Source: Propionibacteriaceae bacterium (lineage in GTDB: Bacteria > Actinomycetota > Actinomycetes > Propionibacteriales > Propionibacteriaceae). From it: 49,741 bases of DNA. Position 1 is the stretch's first letter. Each line of letters opens with the position of its first letter. Below are positions 16,456-24,257 of this stretch, in pieces. Made by a program: the position numbers and the translations under genes. The notes under the pieces are model-generated. The model saw only the letters and a list, made by a program, of their open reading frames with translations, was not told the origin of the DNA and did no database searches. The stretch is from contig JAISJO010000084.1 in NCBI GenBank assembly GCA_031261485.1, forward strand, positions 1 to 49,741, read 5' to 3'.

Positions 16456-17019
16456 ATGTTTTACCGACATATCGATGACCACCTGTGCCTCAAACTTGTC
16501 TCGCCCTTCGACGCCGAGGCATTCTTTGCCATCATCGACGCGGAACGAGACCGTCTTGGCCGTTGGCTGCCCTGGGTATGGGCGATGAATTCTGTGGAGG
16601 AGGAGCGCAAGTCTCTCGCTGACTTGACTGGTTGGCCACCGCCCAAACAGATCTGTACCGCGCTGGTGCTGGATGGTCAGGTCATCGGCTCGGTGGGGCT
16701 TCCCACCATCGACTTGGATGCGAAGTGGGCAGAAATCGGATACTGGATTGGCTCCGCTCACGAAGGCAAGGGATACGTGACATCTGGTGTCCGTGAACTG
16801 GAGAAACTGGTTTTCCTCGACCTGGGTCTGGCAAAGACCCAAATCAGCGTGGATGTGGACAATGTGCGTTCCCGCTCCATCCCTGAAAGGCTGGGGTATT
16901 CCCTGGACGGCACCCTGCGTCGGTCGTTGATATCTGACAATTCAGGTCGCGTCGCCGACAGGTGCGTGTACTCCTTGCTACGCGAGGAATGGGACGCGAG
17001 GGAGTCTGCGAACCCTTGA
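16456..17019 (+). CDS. GNAT family N-acetyltransferase, RimJ/RimL-like
   Basis: 187 residues. CLKLVSPFDAEAFFAIID near the start, then GSVGLPTIDLDAKWAEIGYWIG, the acetyl-CoA loop SAHEGKGYVTSGV (Q/R-x-x-G-x-G/A variant, here E-G-K-G) and VDVDNVRSRSIPERLGY fit the RimJ/RimL branch that acetylates protein N-termini or small amines. Complete. Stands between tRNA-Lys and tRNA-Ala; substrate unknown. Confidence 0.88.
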   Translation: MFYRHIDDHLCLKLVSPFDAEAFFAIIDAERDRLGRWLPWVWAMNSVEEERKSLADLTGWPPPKQICTALVLDGQVIGSVGLPTIDLDAKWAEIGYWIGSAHEGKGYVTSGVRELEKLVFLDLGLAKTQISVDVDNVRSRSIPERLGYSLDGTLRRSLISDNSGRVADRCVYSLLREEWDARESANP

Positions 17020-17102
17020 GCGAGGCGGGCCGGGGAGGTCTGCGCTCCGACTCTGTTCGTTGGACTTCCCCACCCATTTCGGGTAAGGTCTTATCTCGCA
17101 CT

Positions 17103-17175
17103 GGGGCATTGGCGCAGTTGGTAGCGCGCTTCCATGGCATGGAAGAGGTCAGGGGTTCGAATCCCCTATGCTCCA
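17103..17175 (+). tRNA. tRNA-Ala (GGC anticodon)
   Basis: 73-nt cloverleaf. Acceptor GGGGCAT pairs with ATGCTCC; D arm GCGCAGTTGGTAGCGC; anticodon stem CTTCC/GGAAG with loop ATGGCAT giving GGC; T arm GGGGTTCGAATCCCC; discriminator A. No encoded CCA. Directly followed by a long hairpin, and its 3' end is partly duplicated at 17359-17375. Confidence 0.96.
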
Positions 17176-17219
17176 CAAATAGATATGGGCAATCCGTAAG
17201 GGTTGCCCATATCTATTTG
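17176..17219. terminator. Long hairpin after tRNA-Ala
   Basis: 20-bp arms at 17176-17195 and 17200-17219 with a GTAA loop; 19 Watson-Crick pairs and one G-T. It begins at the first base after the tRNA. The outer part is A/T rich (AAATAGATAT / ATATCTATTT), so it can act as a terminator in either direction. Confidence 0.8.
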
Positions 17220-17358
17220 ATTGAGTGCTGCGGATTCGAACCCGATCGAGCGACTGACCGAGAGCTTGCTCACGAGGCACGAACGATTGAGGGTTGACTG
17301 AGCGAAGCGAAGAAACACTCGTGAGGGTCAGACCATGAGGGAGGAAGCCACGATTGGC

Positions 17359-17375
17359 TTCGAATCCCCTATGCT
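17359..17375 (+). repeat. Duplicated 3' end of tRNA-Ala, attachment-site-like
   Basis: TTCGAATCCCCTATGCT at 17359-17375 is identical to 17156-17172 in the T arm and acceptor of tRNA-Ala, offset 203 bp. Duplicated tRNA 3' ends are the usual footprint of tyrosine-integrase insertion. No integrase lies between the copies. The interval also contains GATTCGAACC (17232 on), a T-arm-like sequence on the minus strand. The duplication touches the stop codon of the SDR gene. Confidence 0.7.
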
Positions 17376-17379
17376 TCCC

Positions 17380-18138
17380 TCAACGGCCCAGGTTCGCCCC
17401 GCCATTGACCTGAATGATCTGCCCCGTGACATGTCTTGCGCTCTCCCCGCACAGCCACAGGATTGTCGCTGAAACATCCGAGGGCAAGCCCGCGCGTCCC
17501 GTGAGGGTCTGCCCAATCAAGGTGTTATGTCGCTCGGGCGACATGCCGCCTTGGAAGAACTCAGTCTCGGCGACGTACCCAGGTGCTACGACATTGACGG
17601 TCACTCCATGTGTGCCGAGGGCGTCGGCGAGGTCGAAGGCGTAAGGATGCAGTGCCGCCTTCGTGCCGGCATAAGAGCCGCTTCCGGACCCTCGATAGGC
17701 GGCGATTGAGCTGACAAGGATCACCGACCCGCCCTGTGCGATGGCATCCAATTCCCTGAGTCCCTCAATCAGATGGACGGCCGTCAACACGTTGGTTTGG
17801 AAGTTCGCAGTCCAATGCCAACTGGCCCAGTCGGTTCCGACCAGGTCAGGAGCGCCTGCGGACAGTGCGCTGTTCCCACCCGCAGCAGCTATGACAACAT
17901 CAAATGGACCCTCGGCCGCGGCATCTCGAAGCTCGTTGATGCTCTGCGGTTCTCGCAGGTCGGCGATGGCAGCCCTAGCTCCGGCGGCCCCGGCTTGGAG
18001 ACACTCGGCTCTGACTTGACTCAGCGGCTGGCTCCGGCGACCGATGATCGTGATGTCGTTACCCTCTGCGGCGAAATCTAGGGCGACTTGGCGCCCGATG
18101 CCGGTGCCGCCACCGCTGATGCAGATTCTTCGAACCAT
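17380..18138 (-). CDS. SDR family oxidoreductase
   Basis: 252 residues. The cofactor site is ISGGGTGIGRQVAL (TGxxxGIG type) at 7-20, the acidic/basic discriminator segment IIGRRSQ suggests NADP, AAAGG follows in beta4, and the catalytic Ser-Tyr-Lys is in VSSIAAY and SYAGTKAAL. The C-terminus has the usual VNVVAPGYV and GQIIQVNGGA. Substrate unknown. Strong ribosome site GAGGAGGG before ATG 18138. Its stop codon adjoins the duplicated tRNA-Ala end, so any integration event stopped exactly behind it. Confidence 0.92.
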   Translation of the reverse strand: MVRRICISGGGTGIGRQVALDFAAEGNDITIIGRRSQPLSQVRAECLQAGAAGARAAIADLREPQSINELRDAAAEGPFDVVIAAAGGNSALSAGAPDLVGTDWASWHWTANFQTNVLTAVHLIEGLRELDAIAQGGSVILVSSIAAYRGSGSGSYAGTKAALHPYAFDLADALGTHGVTVNVVAPGYVAETEFFQGGMSPERHNTLIGQTLTGRAGLPSDVSATILWLCGESARHVTGQIIQVNGGANLGR

Positions 18139-18420
18139 GAAGCCCTCCTCAAGAGTCTGGGGCCGAGTCTCAGCCTACCTGACTTGACCCGCGTACTTTG
18201 CCGGGACTCAACCGTCTACCAAGGACGGCAGGCTCACCTGTGCATCTCATCAGCCCGCCCGTTGGTGACACTTGACTGTGGGAGGGTGGGCTTTGGAGCT
18301 CAAGTGAGCAAGACGAGGCGGCTACACCACAACCGTTACCGACGCACCTCGATCTTCTATATGCCGTTTCGACATCCCCCTTTCAAACCTCGGTTGAAGC
18401 GGGCGTATCGTGCGGGTGGA

Positions 18421-18429
18421 TGCTACTAT
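18421..18429 (+). promoter_or_regulatory. Extended -10 promoter for the Abi leader RNA
   Basis: TGC-TACTAT is an extended -10 (TGn-TAnnnT). Transcription would start near 18436, a few bases before the structured element. No good -35 at 17 bp. The rest of the 18139-18420 stretch shows nothing that I can name. Confidence 0.5.
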
Positions 18430-18435
18430 TGATGT

Positions 18436-18494
18436 CAACAGACCCCGCCAGGGCTAGAGCTTCCGAGCTTCCCCAATACCGGCGGGCTTTCTTT
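18436..18494 (+). ncRNA. Compact structured RNA upstream of the Abi gene, candidate RNA antitoxin/regulator
   Basis: A nested hairpin: CCCGCC (18444-18449) pairs with GGCGGG (18481-18486); inside, GGG (18451-18453) pairs with CCC (within 18471-18474) and AGCT pairs with AGCT around a TCCG loop (18459-18469). The strand then runs into CTTTCTTT, terminator-like. It lies between an extended -10 and the ribosome site of an Abi_2/HEPN gene. As I recall, AbiF-type proteins have recently been described with small structured RNA antitoxins; this element fits that placement. Structure is seen, function is inference. It could also be a simple attenuator. Confidence 0.6.
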
Positions 18495-18512
18495 GTCACC
18501 TGAAGGACGTCC

Positions 18513-19409
18513 GTGGCCGACCCTAAGACCCCGCTGGGCATCGTCGCCCAAGTGGAACTGCTCCTGCAACGCGGACTGGTGGCATCCGGCACGGATGACA
18601 AGCTTGCCTTGGGAAGGCTCCTGGCCGACAATGGTTTCTCTCGCCTGGAAGCGTACTGGCGGTACTACCAGATCGACCCTGGCCACGGAGACAAGACCTT
18701 CCGGCCAGGAACGACGGTTGACGCCATCGCCGATCTGTACACGTTCGACTCGACTCTGCGCAGGTTGCTGGCTGAGGGGTTGGAAGTCTTCGAGATTGCG
18801 TTGCGCTCGCGCTTGGCGCAGGCGATGGCTATGGCTGGGGCCCTTTACACCTACGACGAGCAGGCAACCTACCGGCCTCAGATGATGGGGCCAGGTCGGA
18901 GTGTGGATGCTCGCGCTGATCTGCTCGACAACATAGACCGAGACCTGAGCCGATCCAGAGAACCGTTCATCACTCGCTATCTGGATCAGGGCCGAATCGC
19001 TCCGCTGTGGCTGGCTATGGAGGCGTTCACCCTGGGCACTGTCTCGAAGGTGTACCGACTGCTCGACGACCAAGACGTCCGACTCAAGGTGGCCCGCAGC
19101 TTCGGCTATCCGAATGAGCGGTTCGCGGAGAATACCTTCCACTCCTTGAGTGTGTTGCGGAACATCTGCGCTCACCACGCCCGCATTTGGCACAGAGCAG
19201 ACATCCAGTATGCCCCTCCGGTTCTCAAGCGACTCCAAGTCGATGCGGACAAGAGCGTCTACCAGCGGACACCGTGGGCATGGGTCACCATCGTGACCCA
19301 TCTCGTGGACACCGTCAGGCACGACACCAGCTACTCGGCCAGATTTCTGGCACACGTCCAAGCTCATCCCGCATACATCGACGGACTCAAACATCCGAGC
19401 AGTATCTAG
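18513..19409 (+). CDS. Abi_2 (AbiD/AbiF) abortive-infection family protein with HEPN motif
   Basis: 298 residues from GTG 18513, chosen for GAAGGA at 18502-18507. Residues 15-60 (QRGLVASGTDDKLALGRLL followed by FSRLEAYWRYYQ) match the Abi_2 N-terminus. The C-terminal half has the HEPN ribonuclease signature R-x4-H in VLRNICAHHARIWHR, the conserved 'RNxCAHHxRxW' block of the family. No membrane segments. Known relatives stop phage growth by killing or arresting the infected cell; HEPN proteins are often RNases. The gene is preceded by a structured RNA and stands alone in an intergenic island next to a tRNA-Ala att-like scar. Confidence 0.88.
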   Translation: MADPKTPLGIVAQVELLLQRGLVASGTDDKLALGRLLADNGFSRLEAYWRYYQIDPGHGDKTFRPGTTVDAIADLYTFDSTLRRLLAEGLEVFEIALRSRLAQAMAMAGALYTYDEQATYRPQMMGPGRSVDARADLLDNIDRDLSRSREPFITRYLDQGRIAPLWLAMEAFTLGTVSKVYRLLDDQDVRLKVARSFGYPNERFAENTFHSLSVLRNICAHHARIWHRADIQYAPPVLKRLQVDADKSVYQRTPWAWVTIVTHLVDTVRHDTSYSARFLAHVQAHPAYIDGLKHPSSI

Positions 19410-19426
19410 TTGGCATAGGCACCCAC

Positions 19427-19522
19427 GGTTCTACCGCGATGAGTCGCCTGTCAGCTTCTGTATGAACGTCCGCATCAACATGGAGAACCTGTCTCCGCTG
19501 CCCTCACGCTGGCGGTAGAACC
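19427..19522. repeat. Inverted repeat between convergent genes
   Basis: GGTTCTACCGC at 19427-19437 and its exact complement at 19512-19522, 74 bases apart, behind the Abi gene and before the convergent oxidoreductase. It could be a large stem-loop, or the ends of a tiny degenerate element. No gene inside. Confidence 0.5.
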
Positions 19523-19553
19523 CGGATTGCAGTGCTGGCCGAACGCTCACACC

Positions 19554-20183
19554 TCAGGAATGAGTCCTCATCGCGGCGAAACGGGCTTCAGTACGGGCGA
19601 GAATCTTTGCTCTGGCTTCGGGCGTTTTCCCTTCGACTCCGGCGTGGTTCATCCAGCGCAAGTTGCGTACCCCAATCTTGCGGAAGGTTCCTCGGAACAT
19701 CGCCTTGAGCAAGGGGTTGCCGAACCACGCGCGATAGATGACGTCAGGCGTGCTCATGACTGTGATGAGCGTGACCCCTTGCAGGTTGGGGAGTTTGCTG
19801 CCGAAGCTTTTGCCACCGCTCGACTGCTCGTACGCGATTCCTTTCGCGATGACCTTGTCGATGAAACCCTTGGTGGAAGCGGGCATGAGTTCCCACCATA
19901 CCGGGAAAACGAACATCAAATGGTCCGCCGCCAGCAAGCGTTTCTGGTAGTCGAGAATCTGCGGGTCCGTGGAGGTCTTCCCCCGCCACTCTGTCAGGTC
20001 TTGGGCGGACATGACGGGGTTGAACCCGTCTGCATGGAGGTCGATGATATCCACCTCGTGCCCAGCCTTCTCCAGTCCTCTGCGTGCGGCAGCCGCTAGT
20101 GCCGCCGAGAAAGAGCGATGGTGTGGAACATTTTCGCTTGCGTCAATTCCGTAAGGGTGGTCGAAAACCATCAGAACTCGCAC
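19554..20183 (-). CDS. NAD(P)H-dependent oxidoreductase, flavodoxin-like (NQO/MdaB type)
   Basis: 209 residues from GTG 20183, chosen because GGAGG lies five bases ahead. It starts VRVLMVFDHPYG, then DIIDLHADGFNPVMSAQDLTEW and MFVFPVWWELMPASTKGFIDKV, the typical blocks of the FMN/FAD quinone reductase branch (MdaB, KefF, NQO1). Known role: two-electron reduction of quinones or nitro compounds. Cytoplasmic. Not linked to its neighbours. Confidence 0.9.
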   Translation of the reverse strand: MRVLMVFDHPYGIDASENVPHHRSFSAALAAAARRGLEKAGHEVDIIDLHADGFNPVMSAQDLTEWRGKTSTDPQILDYQKRLLAADHLMFVFPVWWELMPASTKGFIDKVIAKGIAYEQSSGGKSFGSKLPNLQGVTLITVMSTPDVIYRAWFGNPLLKAMFRGTFRKIGVRNLRWMNHAGVEGKTPEARAKILARTEARFAAMRTHS

Positions 20184-20308
20184 TGGTACCTCCAAGTCGT
20201 TGCAAGGCAGTCTAGTGGCTGCTCAGACAGCGACTCAGCCTCCCCAATTTCGTGAGAACACGTCCAGGGGCATCGGCTGTCTGCTCTGGCACACAGACCC
20301 GGCAGTGC

Positions 20309-21775
20309 TCATAACCCCTTGTAACTGAACTCGTACAGAACGGCAGGTCCTGGTTGTCCTGGAAGAGGCTCGACGCCGATGACTCGACCTGTGAACCCGC
20401 CGGCGACTTCGGTGGATATGTACCGTCCGTCGATGGTGGCTAGCGTTCGGAATTCGTTGTCTCGCATCCATCCGAGGTGGAGGTTGTCGGAGACGACGGT
20501 TCCGAAGAGATCGGCTTTGGGTTGAGTTGACCGAATGGCGAGTGTCACCGTGGGCGATGAGTCAGTTGAAATGGACATCACAGCGAACTCTTGGTCGAAC
20601 GGCCCGACAACAGCTCGTGCGATGATCTGATCTCCGCGCGATTCAACCGCTGCCCAGTGTGCATCATCCAGCCTCAGGACAAGGCGAGCACCACTGCATT
20701 CCGTGGTCGCACGTGCTTCCCAGGCTTGGTCTTCCACTCGGATGGCCAAGAGTGAACGGTATTCAGCGGTGTCACTGGGCTGGATAGCAAGACCGCCTCC
20801 CACTGCGGGAGCGGTAAAGTCACGAGGGTGTCGCCCTGGAGCGATCCACCGACCGTCCAGTTCGTCGGAGGTGAAATCGTCGCTGAACCGGCTTGGTGTC
20901 TCAGAAATCTCGAAAGCATCGTCATCGACCACCGGCCAATCATCGACCCAGGTGACACGTGCGATGAAGGTCTCTCGCCCGTTGAGGTGGAAACTGGGTG
21001 ACGGTCCGACCGGTCGTACCCCGAGGTACACCATGGCCCATCCCTGCGCAGTCTCGACCAAGTCAGCGTGACCGGTGTTCTGAACTGGATGGGTCGTGCT
21101 GCGGTGGCTCAGGATCGGATTGGCCGGGTTCCATTCGAACGGTCCTTGGACGGAATGAGAACGAGCAATGGTAACGGCGTGCCCGCGCTCTGTGCCACCC
21201 TCGGCGAGCAGCAGGTAATACCAGTCGCCGCGATGGTAGAGATGCGGTCCTTCCGGGTGAGCCAAGCCGCTGCCTTGGGTGAGACCATACGGCGCGGATA
21301 GGAGCTTTCCGGTGGTGGGGTCTACGGTGGCCTGCATGATCGGGTATTCGCCCCATCCGGCTGCCCAGGTCAGATAGCAGGTCCCGTCCGCGTCCCAGAA
21401 GAGGTCGGGGTCAATACCGACCGCGCCAGAGGTAAACACCGGAGTGCTCCACGGTCCGGATGGGTCAGTTGCGCGGACAATCAGGTGCCCGTTCCTGATC
21501 TGGTTCATGTTGGAGGTGATCATCCAGAACTGCCCGCCGTGGTGACGAATCGTGGGTGCGTAGATTCCACAGCCCCCCGCTGAGGAGGGGAGCGTGAGTT
21601 GGTCGGCGCGATCAAGGACATTGCTGACTTGTTTCCAAGCTACCAGGTTGCTGCTGTGGAAGATGGGCACCCCAGGCAGATACTCGAATGTGGAGTTGAC
21701 AAGGTAGAAGTCCTCTCCGACTCGGCAAATTGACGGGTCAGGATGAAATCCAGGGATGATGGGGGTCGCATTCAT
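20309..21775 (-). CDS. Glycoside hydrolase family 43 (beta-xylosidase / arabinofuranosidase type)
   Basis: 488 residues from ATG 21775, one base behind the GH2 stop. The five-blade propeller opens with IPGFHPDPSICRVGEDFYLV, catalytic base D13, and FEYLPGVPIFHSSNLVAW; the general acid is E175 in AHPEGPHLY and the pKa-modulating Asp is in IDPDLFWDADG. Residues about 300-488 form a beta-sandwich domain as in two-domain GH43 xylosidases. No signal peptide, so it acts on imported oligosaccharides. Last gene of the seven-gene minus-strand operon. Exact linkage (xylose or arabinose) cannot be told. Confidence 0.92.
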   Translation of the reverse strand: MNATPIIPGFHPDPSICRVGEDFYLVNSTFEYLPGVPIFHSSNLVAWKQVSNVLDRADQLTLPSSAGGCGIYAPTIRHHGGQFWMITSNMNQIRNGHLIVRATDPSGPWSTPVFTSGAVGIDPDLFWDADGTCYLTWAAGWGEYPIMQATVDPTTGKLLSAPYGLTQGSGLAHPEGPHLYHRGDWYYLLLAEGGTERGHAVTIARSHSVQGPFEWNPANPILSHRSTTHPVQNTGHADLVETAQGWAMVYLGVRPVGPSPSFHLNGRETFIARVTWVDDWPVVDDDAFEISETPSRFSDDFTSDELDGRWIAPGRHPRDFTAPAVGGGLAIQPSDTAEYRSLLAIRVEDQAWEARATTECSGARLVLRLDDAHWAAVESRGDQIIARAVVGPFDQEFAVMSISTDSSPTVTLAIRSTQPKADLFGTVVSDNLHLGWMRDNEFRTLATIDGRYISTEVAGGFTGRVIGVEPLPGQPGPAVLYEFSYKGL

Positions 21776-21776
21776 G

Positions 21777-24257
21777 TCAGTTCTCTTTTCTGTTGTCATT
21801 CTTAGATTGTTCATCGCTTTCGAGCAGAATCGTTGCCGGAGCAACACCGTCGGCTGTGGCTGTCAGAGTGACTCGTCCCGCTCCGGTACGGCAAACGATG
21901 GCGAGCGCACGACCGTCGAAAGTGGTGTGCTGCGCGTCGGTGAAGGACTCAGGAGTCGTGGGATTGCCACTTCCGAATCCCAGCAAGACCGCAGGGCCAT
22001 CAATGCTGATAGTGACCAGACGATCCGCGCCAGGGCGGAGAATGCCCTGGGCATCTTCGAACTGCACGTTGACAAAGGCGATGTCGTCCGATGACGAATC
22101 GCTAGACTCGACGCTCAGATTGAGTTGGAGATCATCGCCTGCTGAAATCAACGTGAATCGACCCGTCTCACGACCCTCACGCATAGCCACGGCTGTCAGT
22201 TCTCCAGGCTGGTACACCGTGTCGAAATCCGCGCGGAATGCCATGTTCTCACCGACTCTGGCTTGACCGACGCACACGCCATTCAAGGTCAACTCGACCT
22301 CGTCGGCGTCGGCATACACCTCGACCTTGATCGGCTTGCCCTCGAAACCCTCCCAGGTCCAGCTGGAGATTGAGTCACTCCAGGACCAGGGGGTCGCGAC
22401 GGCTATTGGCTTGCCATAATGCCCAGGGCGCTGGACGGCGATGTACGGCTTGTCTCGCAGTCCGAACACGATTTCCCGGTAATACGAGGCAGGTCGGCGA
22501 TGCCCCGTGATATCGAGGTCACCTGACCAGGCTGTCAATCCCGGATAACCGCTGGCAAAGGATGCCGCCGCCCCTTGGTCTCCTTCGGCGTAGCGCAGCA
22601 CGCCAATCCCAGCTTCACCCAGGTAATCGAATCCTGTCCAGGTGAAGTCTCCGAGGATATGGCTATTGTCTGATACCAAGCGCCATAGGGCGGCAATGTC
22701 GCGTGGCCACGACTCCGTTCCAAGAATGATGCGGCTGGGGAACTGTTCCTTGTCCATCTCATAGCGGGCGATGCCATAGTTCATCCCTGCCACGTCAAGT
22801 GCTGCGAACGATTCCTCCGTCCTTGATGTCACCATCGGTGAGGCCTGAATCTGGTTCATCATGTCGCCAACGTCGCCCATCATCTGGTTCACGCCACCAC
22901 CGCCAGCCGCCTCCGCGTTGGCAGCGCTTTGTGCGCGTTTGCCCATGAGTACGATGTCGAGTACAGATACGAACCCGTTGACGCCGTTGGTGACGTATCG
23001 TGTTGAATCGAGTGAACGAATCTTCTCTGCCAATCTCCGACTCCAGATCCCGCCAAACTTGTTGCCAGTTTCGGGAATCTCGTTGCCGATGGAATAGAGA
23101 ATGACGCTGGGATGGTTGATGTCTTTGGCGACCATAGCTGCCACATCGGATTCCCACCAAGCAGAGAACTCGAAGGAGTAATCGAAATCGGACTTGGCCG
23201 AGGTCCACATATCGAAGGTCTCGTCCATGACCAGCATTCCGAGGCGGTCACAGGCATCGAGCAGAGCGGGACTGGCTGGGTTGTGGGCGCTTCGGATGGC
23301 ATTGAAGCCAGCTTCCTTGAGCAGGCGGACCTTGCGGTACTCGGCCTGCCGAACGGCGGCGGAACCGAGGGGGCCGTTGTCGTGGTGAATGCACGCTCCG
23401 CGCAGTTTGACCGGCTCACCGTTCACGCGCAATCCTCGGACCGGGTCCAATTGTAGAGTTCGTATTCCGAAGTTTGTGGACTCTTCGTCGACGATGCCGT
23501 CGGCGTCCACCTCTAAGCGCGCTGTGTACAGCGCCGGATGCTCGACGCTCCACAGCTGGGGATGTATCACCACGAGACGCTGGCGCACCACCTCGTTGCC
23601 CTGCGGCAAGACCGTGACTGGGGCCGAACCTCGAGCACATTCGAGACCGTCAGGCCCGACGATCACTGCGGTGACACGAACTGTGGATGTGGTCACGGCC
23701 ATGGATTCCACCGTCGTGGCAACCTCAAGAACAGCCATCCCAGAATCGGCCTCGATCGTGCGCACACTCAGCCCATCGATGCCGACATGCACCAGATTCT
23801 TCACAATCAGGTGCACGTCGCGGTAGATCCCTGCTCCGGTGTACCAGCGCGAGTCCCCGTGTGCGCGACAATCCACTCGAATCTCGTTGTCTGCGCCGAA
23901 GTTCAGGAAAGGGTCGACGCGGACAGCGAACCGGGAATATCCGAACCCGTCTTGTCCCGCCAGCACTCCATTCACGTATACGTTCGCGTTGCGGTAAACG
24001 CCATCGAATTCCAGGGCGACCAGTTTGCCGCGATCCGTGTCGGCAACGCGCAGTGTTCGGCGATACTCAAAAGAACCACCTGAGAAGTAGCCCGTCGTCT
24101 CGCCACGCGGGGCATCTGGGCTGCGAGGTGTCCCGATGATGGCATCGTGGGGGAGAGCAACATCCTTCCATTGCGCGCCGTTGGCACCGCCGAGTTCCTG
24201 GAAAGCTGTCGCTTTCGTACGGTAACTCCAGCCGTCATTGAAGAGAGTACGCATCAC
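21777..24257 (-). CDS. Glycoside hydrolase family 2 (beta-galactosidase-like)
   Basis: 826 residues. N-terminal jelly roll with FNDGWSYR, LPHDAIIGTPR and YFSGGSFEYRRTL, an immunoglobulin-like domain, then the barrel: KLRGACIHHDNGPLG, GFNAIRSAHNPASPALLDACD, acid/base E393 in YSIGNEIPETG and nucleophile E515 in ILGTESWPRD. C-terminal beta domains include the DUF4982-like segment. An extra loop near residues 425-475 (rich in Ala, Gly and Met, with GGGGVNQMMG) lies between the two catalytic residues. Cytoplasmic. Overlaps the six-hairpin gene by ATGA. Known family activities: beta-galactosidase, beta-glucuronidase, beta-mannosidase. Confidence 0.92.
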   Translation of the reverse strand: MMRTLFNDGWSYRTKATAFQELGGANGAQWKDVALPHDAIIGTPRSPDAPRGETTGYFSGGSFEYRRTLRVADTDRGKLVALEFDGVYRNANVYVNGVLAGQDGFGYSRFAVRVDPFLNFGADNEIRVDCRAHGDSRWYTGAGIYRDVHLIVKNLVHVGIDGLSVRTIEADSGMAVLEVATTVESMAVTTSTVRVTAVIVGPDGLECARGSAPVTVLPQGNEVVRQRLVVIHPQLWSVEHPALYTARLEVDADGIVDEESTNFGIRTLQLDPVRGLRVNGEPVKLRGACIHHDNGPLGSAAVRQAEYRKVRLLKEAGFNAIRSAHNPASPALLDACDRLGMLVMDETFDMWTSAKSDFDYSFEFSAWWESDVAAMVAKDINHPSVILYSIGNEIPETGNKFGGIWSRRLAEKIRSLDSTRYVTNGVNGFVSVLDIVLMGKRAQSAANAEAAGGGGVNQMMGDVGDMMNQIQASPMVTSRTEESFAALDVAGMNYGIARYEMDKEQFPSRIILGTESWPRDIAALWRLVSDNSHILGDFTWTGFDYLGEAGIGVLRYAEGDQGAAASFASGYPGLTAWSGDLDITGHRRPASYYREIVFGLRDKPYIAVQRPGHYGKPIAVATPWSWSDSISSWTWEGFEGKPIKVEVYADADEVELTLNGVCVGQARVGENMAFRADFDTVYQPGELTAVAMREGRETGRFTLISAGDDLQLNLSVESSDSSSDDIAFVNVQFEDAQGILRPGADRLVTISIDGPAVLLGFGSGNPTTPESFTDAQHTTFDGRALAIVCRTGAGRVTLTATADGVAPATILLESDEQSKNDNRKEN

